Assembly (NCBI GenBank): GCA_020851395.1
Contig: JADZCW010000006.1
Coordinates: 1-16,216 of the forward strand
Length of the DNA stretch: 16,216 bases
Source: Phycisphaeraceae bacterium
GTDB taxonomy: Bacteria; Planctomycetota; Phycisphaerae; Phycisphaerales; Phycisphaeraceae
Direction of reading: 5' to 3'
In this document: positions 13,019 to 16,216 of the stretch, one piece after another
Layout of the letters: the number at the start of each line of letters is the position of its first letter
Numbering within the stretch: the stretch's first letter is position 1
Position numbers and translations under genes: made by a program
Notes under the pieces: model-generated
The model's input: only the letters and a program-made list of their open reading frames with translations
Told to the model about the DNA's origin: nothing
The model's database searches: none

Positions 13019-14413
13019 TTAGAGCGTGGCCATGTGGGCGCGGACCTGGGCGATCAGGGCCTCGGCGGCCTTGGGCTCTTTGGCCTCGGCGATCAGGCGG
13101 ATGATGGGTTCGGTGTTGCTGGGGCGGACGTGGACCCAGCGGTCGGGCCAATCAATGCGGATGCCGTCCTGGAGGTCGAGCTTCTGGGATTTGAACTGTT
13201 CGGCGAGGGCGGCCTTGATCTTCTGGGCCATGCCGGGCTGGGTGTCGACCTTGTCCTTGACGATGGCGTAGGCGGGGAGGGTCGAGGCGATGGCGGAGAG
13301 GGGTTTGTTCTGCTGGGCGAGCATCTCGAGCAGGAGGGCGGCGCCGGCGAGGCTGTCGCGGACCTGGACGATGTCGGGCCAGATGACGCCGCCATTGCCC
13401 TCGCCGCCGATGACGCAGTGCTTTTGACGCATGGTCGCGGCGACGTTGGCCTCGCCGACGGGGGTGCGGTAGACCGTGCCACCGACCTGGGCGAAGACGT
13501 CGTCGATCATCCGGCTGGTGGAGAGGTTGGCTGCGGAGGTGGCGCCTTGAGGGCGGCCCAGGCGATTGAGCATGTGCAGGGCGCACAGGGCGAGGGTGTA
13601 TTCCTCGCCGATGTAGGCACCCTTCTCGTCGACGACGGCCAGGCGGTCGGCGTCGGGGTCCTGGGCCAGGCCGAGGTGGGCTTTGTGGTCCAGGACAGCC
13701 TTGGAGAGGGAGACGAGGTTGTCGCGCGTGGGCTCGGGGGGGTGCTGGAAGAGGCCGGTGGGCTCGGCGCCGTGGTGGATCAACTCGACGCCCAGCTCGG
13801 CCAGCAGGCGGGCGGTGGAGGGGCCGCCGGCGCCGTGGACGGAGTCGAGAACAACGCGGAGCTTGCGGGCGCGGACGGCCTTGACGTCGATGTGGCGGAG
13901 GATGCGGCCAAGGTGGACCTCGGCGGCGGTGTCGTCGGGTGTGGGGGGTTGGAGGTCTTCGACGGCGGCGTAGCGGGGGGAGGCCTTGTGGTAGAGGTCG
14001 ATGAGTTCGGCCGCTTGGTCGGCTGGGGGGGCGGAGCCTTCGTAGGTCAGGGCCTTGATGCCGTTCCAGGGCAGGGGGTTGTGGCTGGCGGTGATGATGA
14101 CGCCGCCGTCGGCCTGGTGGTGGTCGACCATCACGGCGGTGCCGGGGGTGGTGGCGATCCCGAGCTGGACGACGCGGCATCCGGTGGCGACCAGGCCGGC
14201 GACGACGGCGGACTCGATCATGGGGCCCGAGGGGCGGGAGTCACGGCCGATGACGACCAGGGGAGCGGCGTCGGAGGGCAAGCCTGGTCGGCGGTGGTTG
14301 CGGAGCCACTGGCCGTAGGCGGCGCCGTAGCGTGTGGCGACGTCGGGGGTGAGGGTCTTGCCGATCAGGCCTCGCAGGCCGCTGACGCCGAGCATGAGGG
14401 GTGCATGGTCCAT
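13019..14413 (-). CDS. glmM: Phosphoglucosamine mutase/phosphomannomutase (GlmM-like)
   Basis: A 464-residue phosphohexomutase that moves phosphate between C6 and C1 of a hexose or glucosamine, supplying cell-wall or surface sugar precursors. All four family loops are present: the phosphoserine loop TASHNP with catalytic S110, the magnesium loop DPDADR (252-257), the sugar-binding loop GEGNGG (337-342), and the phosphate loop RPSNTEP (430-436). GVSGLRG near residue 9 is the usual N-terminal signature. The GEGNGG loop departs from the GEQSGH of E. coli GlmM and from the GEMSGH of typical phosphomannomutases, and is more like archaeal-type phosphoglucosamine mutases, so substrate choice is inferred. 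The start at 14413 is preferred; the in-frame ATG at 14458 would add 15 unrelated residues. No clear SD precedes it. Confidence 0.88.
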   Translation of the reverse strand: MDHAPLMLGVSGLRGLIGKTLTPDVATRYGAAYGQWLRNHRRPGLPSDAAPLVVIGRDSRPSGPMIESAVVAGLVATGCRVVQLGIATTPGTAVMVDHHQADGGVIITASHNPLPWNGIKALTYEGSAPPADQAAELIDLYHKASPRYAAVEDLQPPTPDDTAAEVHLGRILRHIDVKAVRARKLRVVLDSVHGAGGPSTARLLAELGVELIHHGAEPTGLFQHPPEPTRDNLVSLSKAVLDHKAHLGLAQDPDADRLAVVDEKGAYIGEEYTLALCALHMLNRLGRPQGATSAANLSTSRMIDDVFAQVGGTVYRTPVGEANVAATMRQKHCVIGGEGNGGVIWPDIVQVRDSLAGAALLLEMLAQQNKPLSAIASTLPAYAIVKDKVDTQPGMAQKIKAALAEQFKSQKLDLQDGIRIDWPDRWVHVRPSNTEPIIRLIAEAKEPKAAEALIAQVRAHMATL

Positions 14414-14610
14414 AGCGAATCCGTTTATGAGCTCTGGGCAACACGGGCCAGGGTGCACGCAGGTCCGGACATTCTGGCGTTCTTTTCGGCTTTTCGCACG
14501 CCGGGGGTGTTAAGTGTTCTCGGCGGCCGGACGATCAAGCCCTCGGGAACGCCCTGCACGACGATGGCCTGACGAGCTGTAACCGGGTGGTCGGGCCCCG
14601 AGAGCATTCC
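14414..14610. other. Divergent gap between the mutase and HD-GYP genes
   Basis: This 197-base gap must hold the promoters of both divergent genes. I searched both strands for -35/-10 pairs and found none convincing; the best -10-like hexamer on the + strand (TTAAGT, 14509-14514) has no partner. There is no clear RNA gene, repeat or conserved small frame, and no clear SD before either start codon. Confidence 0.5.
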
Positions 14611-16023
14611 ATGCAACGAATCAAGCTCAGCGATCTGGCAGAGGGCCAGACCTATAAAAAATGCCTGTTTTCGCCCCTGGGCCAGAAGGTGGCGGATCCG
14701 GCCGAGCCGGTGACCGCTGCGCACAAGGAGCACCTCCGCCGACAAGGGCATGAGGAAGTCCTCTTGGCCGGTGGACTCGACGAGCTGGCGGCCGAGAAGG
14801 TCGTGCAACATTTTGAGGCCTGGAAGCTGCAGGCGGGGGTGTCCGTCGAGCACGGCATCCTCAGCGCGGCCGGGCAGGTGCTGCTCGAGCCGGGGCAGAC
14901 GGTCGAGCAGCATCACCTCGACGCGATCGATGCCAGCGGGAAGATCTATGCGATGCCGGCCCACGGGACGCAGGACAAGCGGCGGTGGCAGATCATTTCC
15001 GAGGCGCTGGTAAAGGAGATCGAGCGGAACATCACGGTGGCGGACTTGCGTGTGGCGCTGGCGTCGGAGAATCCTTGGCCCGCCGAGGCTCCCGTCGGGG
15101 ATTGGCCGGATCGGCAGCGTCTGGCGGCGATTCGTCAGGAGGGCGTTGAAAAGCTCCGCAGACTTTACGCCCACATCCAGGCCGGTCTGCACGTGAACGT
15201 GCAGGAATTCGTCGAGAGTGCCGACGAGCTGATGGGGTGGCTGGCGGGGCATCCGTCGCGGTTCACGCAGTTGGCGCTGCTGGCCAAGCGGCGTGAGGAT
15301 TACCTGCCGGACCACGGGTACACGGTGGCGGTGCTGGCGATGTCGATCGCCCGGCGGCTGCGGTGGACGCGCGAAAACGTGCGGCAGTGCGGCGTGGCGG
15401 GGATGCTCTTTGACGTGGGGATGCTCATGATCCCGCAGCAGGTGCGCAACTCCAGCGAGGCGCTGTCGGACGTGGATCGGTCGCGGGTGCTCAGCCACCC
15501 GGCCTACACGCTGGGGCTGCTGGAGCTGGTTGACGGGGTGGGGCAGGAGATGCGTCTGGCGGGGCTGCAGCACCACGAGCGGGAGAACGGCACGGGGTAT
15601 CCGCGAGGTCTCCGCAAGGATGCGATCAGTGACATGGCGCGGGTGATCGCGGTGGCGGATATTTTCGCGGCGATGACCGAGCCGCGCAAGTACCGGCTGC
15701 CCAAGCTGCCCTACATGGCGATGGAGGAGCTGCTGCACGCGGCGTCGAGTGTGACGGTGTGGAAGCCGGCCGTGCGCGCGCTGGTGCAGGCGGCGGGGCT
15801 GTTCCCGGTCGGGAGCTTTGTCAAGCTTTCCGATGGGCGGAGCGCTCAGGTGGTCGGGGCGCATGCGGATCAGTTTGACCGGCCGATCATCCAACCGGTG
15901 CGAGCGAGCGGGAAGGAGCAGGAGGACGAGACGGTGGCCTGGGACGGCCAGCCGATCGACCTGGCCGAGGTGCCCAAGAGCCGGCTGACGGTGGTGAGGG
16001 CGATCCTGAGCGCCGCGGCGTAA
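14611..16023 (+). CDS. HD-GYP domain protein with a degenerate metal site
   Basis: A 470-residue protein with a C-terminal HD-GYP domain (about 225-400), the family of cyclic di-GMP phosphodiesterases. Recognisable elements are DHGYTVAVLA (H235), SHPAYTLGLLE (H296), QHHERENGTGYPRGL (H321, H322, GYP 329-331) and ARVIAVADIFAAMT (D350). The defining HD pair is altered to F267-D268 in GMLFDVGMLMIP, the following conserved lysine of DIGK is methionine M271, and the WDG before GYP is ENG. Since the HD histidine is a metal ligand, activity is doubtful and a binding or scaffold role is possible. The N-terminal half (1-220) has no recognised domain, and a short C-terminal domain (PVGSFVKLSDG) is common in this family. 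The start at 14611 is preferred over the GTG at 14587. Confidence 0.85.
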   Translation: MQRIKLSDLAEGQTYKKCLFSPLGQKVADPAEPVTAAHKEHLRRQGHEEVLLAGGLDELAAEKVVQHFEAWKLQAGVSVEHGILSAAGQVLLEPGQTVEQHHLDAIDASGKIYAMPAHGTQDKRRWQIISEALVKEIERNITVADLRVALASENPWPAEAPVGDWPDRQRLAAIRQEGVEKLRRLYAHIQAGLHVNVQEFVESADELMGWLAGHPSRFTQLALLAKRREDYLPDHGYTVAVLAMSIARRLRWTRENVRQCGVAGMLFDVGMLMIPQQVRNSSEALSDVDRSRVLSHPAYTLGLLELVDGVGQEMRLAGLQHHERENGTGYPRGLRKDAISDMARVIAVADIFAAMTEPRKYRLPKLPYMAMEELLHAASSVTVWKPAVRALVQAAGLFPVGSFVKLSDGRSAQVVGAHADQFDRPIIQPVRASGKEQEDETVAWDGQPIDLAEVPKSRLTVVRAILSAAA

Positions 16024-16060
16024 GAGGCGGAAATACCGGGAGAAATTTGGGTCATGATGC

Positions 16061-16082
16061 GCCCCGCATGTGCATGCGGGGC
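16061..16082 (+). terminator. Hairpin terminator after the HD-GYP gene
   Basis: GCCCCGCATG (16061-16070) and CATGCGGGGC (16073-16082) are perfect ten-base inverted repeats around TG, followed by TTGTTTATT. It lies between the convergent ends of the HD-GYP gene and the minus-strand partial gene. The sequence is nearly the same as the hairpin after lutC. Confidence 0.8.
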
Positions 16083-16090
16083 TTGTTTAT

Positions 16091-16216
16091 TCAGTCGAAC
16101 CAGGCGTGGAGCTGTTCGAGGGTCAGGCCGCGGAAGTCGTCGGCCAGACGGTGGGCCTGGAAGAGCTGCTGGCGGGGCATGGTGGTGGTCAGTGCCAGGG
16201 TCCACAGGCCGGCCCC
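16091..16216 (-). CDS. C-terminal end of a HAD-like hydrolase (partial)
   Basis: Only the last 41 codons are inside the window; the gene continues past its right edge. The segment GLWTLALTTTMPRQQLF, then AHRLADDFRGLTLEQL and a terminal HAWFD, resembles the C-terminus of HAD-superfamily phosphatases of the beta-phosphoglucomutase/Gph type, where a strand giving ALTTT is followed by a helix and a strand ending ADDFRGL. The catalytic aspartates lie upstream, outside the window, so the substrate cannot be judged. It ends at TGA (16093-16091), convergent with the HD-GYP gene, with the shared terminator between them. The frame choice rests on this family resemblance. Confidence 0.65.
   Translation of the reverse strand, partial: GAGLWTLALTTTMPRQQLFQAHRLADDFRGLTLEQLHAWFD

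Noticed and set aside
13034..14572. Long open frame (512 codons) opposite the mutase gene
   Set aside because: Glycine-, aspartate- and valine-rich shadow of a high-GC gene; the minus-strand frame has all four mutase motifs.
14425..15894. Long minus-strand frame (489 codons) opposite the HD-GYP gene
   Set aside because: Arginine-, histidine- and leucine-rich antisense shadow without any recognisable motif.
1..16216. tRNA, rRNA, CRISPR arrays, transposases, phage genes
   Set aside because: Gaps were read for cloverleaf-like or regularly spaced repeats and coding frames for transposase or integrase motifs; none found.

Overview
The window is about 16 kb of GC-rich bacterial DNA, densely coded on both strands. 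The likeliest host is a planctomycete, probably Phycisphaerae-like. Reasons: a HYExAFE-family protein (a family I know mainly from planctomycetes), several genes without a Shine-Dalgarno (SD) site, an IleRS with a decayed C-terminal zinc knuckle, and PilZ and HD-GYP signalling proteins in an otherwise housekeeping neighbourhood. The assignment is by resemblance only.

Layout. 3-998 (+) is the truncated end of a flippase-like membrane protein (lysylphosphatidylglycerol synthase TM family). On the minus strand come a small unnamed protein (914-1138) and a TIM-barrel sugar isomerase/epimerase-like protein (1207-2010). A PilZ protein (2193-2993, +) precedes lutABC (3046-6043, +), a compact L-lactate oxidation operon ending at a hairpin. 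On the minus strand follow a universal stress protein (6103-6528) and ribD (6608-7810). Divergent from ribD are an AsmA-like anchored protein (7913-8824), a small membrane protein (8902-9180) and the HYExAFE protein (9227-9769), all +. Then comes a 261-base leader and ileS (10031-12895, +), a long inverted repeat, a minus-strand phosphoglucosamine/phosphomannomutase (13019-14413), a divergent gap, an HD-GYP protein with a damaged metal site (14611-16023, +), a terminator, and the end of a minus-strand HAD-like protein (16091-16216).

Most notable signal. The ileS leader looks like a complete ribosome-mediated transcription attenuator. It has an 18-codon leader peptide with five isoleucine codons (MTFSIRIAEIIMIPPPLR, 9866-9922), a protector hairpin (9904-9924) whose 3' arm can instead pair with 9954-9961, and a strong intrinsic terminator (9952-9976) 54 bases before the ileS start codon. 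The geometry predicts read-through into ileS when charged Ile-tRNA is scarce. I do not know of a described Ile-leader attenuator for ileS in this phylum.

Other themes. Two genes (lutA and the isomerase) have -10-like hexamers exactly six bases before the ATG, predicting leaderless mRNAs. Short palindromes recur: one in frame inside ileS, one over a start codon, and two near-identical hairpins acting as terminators. No tRNA, rRNA, CRISPR array, transposase or phage gene was seen, and no stretch over 300 bases lacks a gene.
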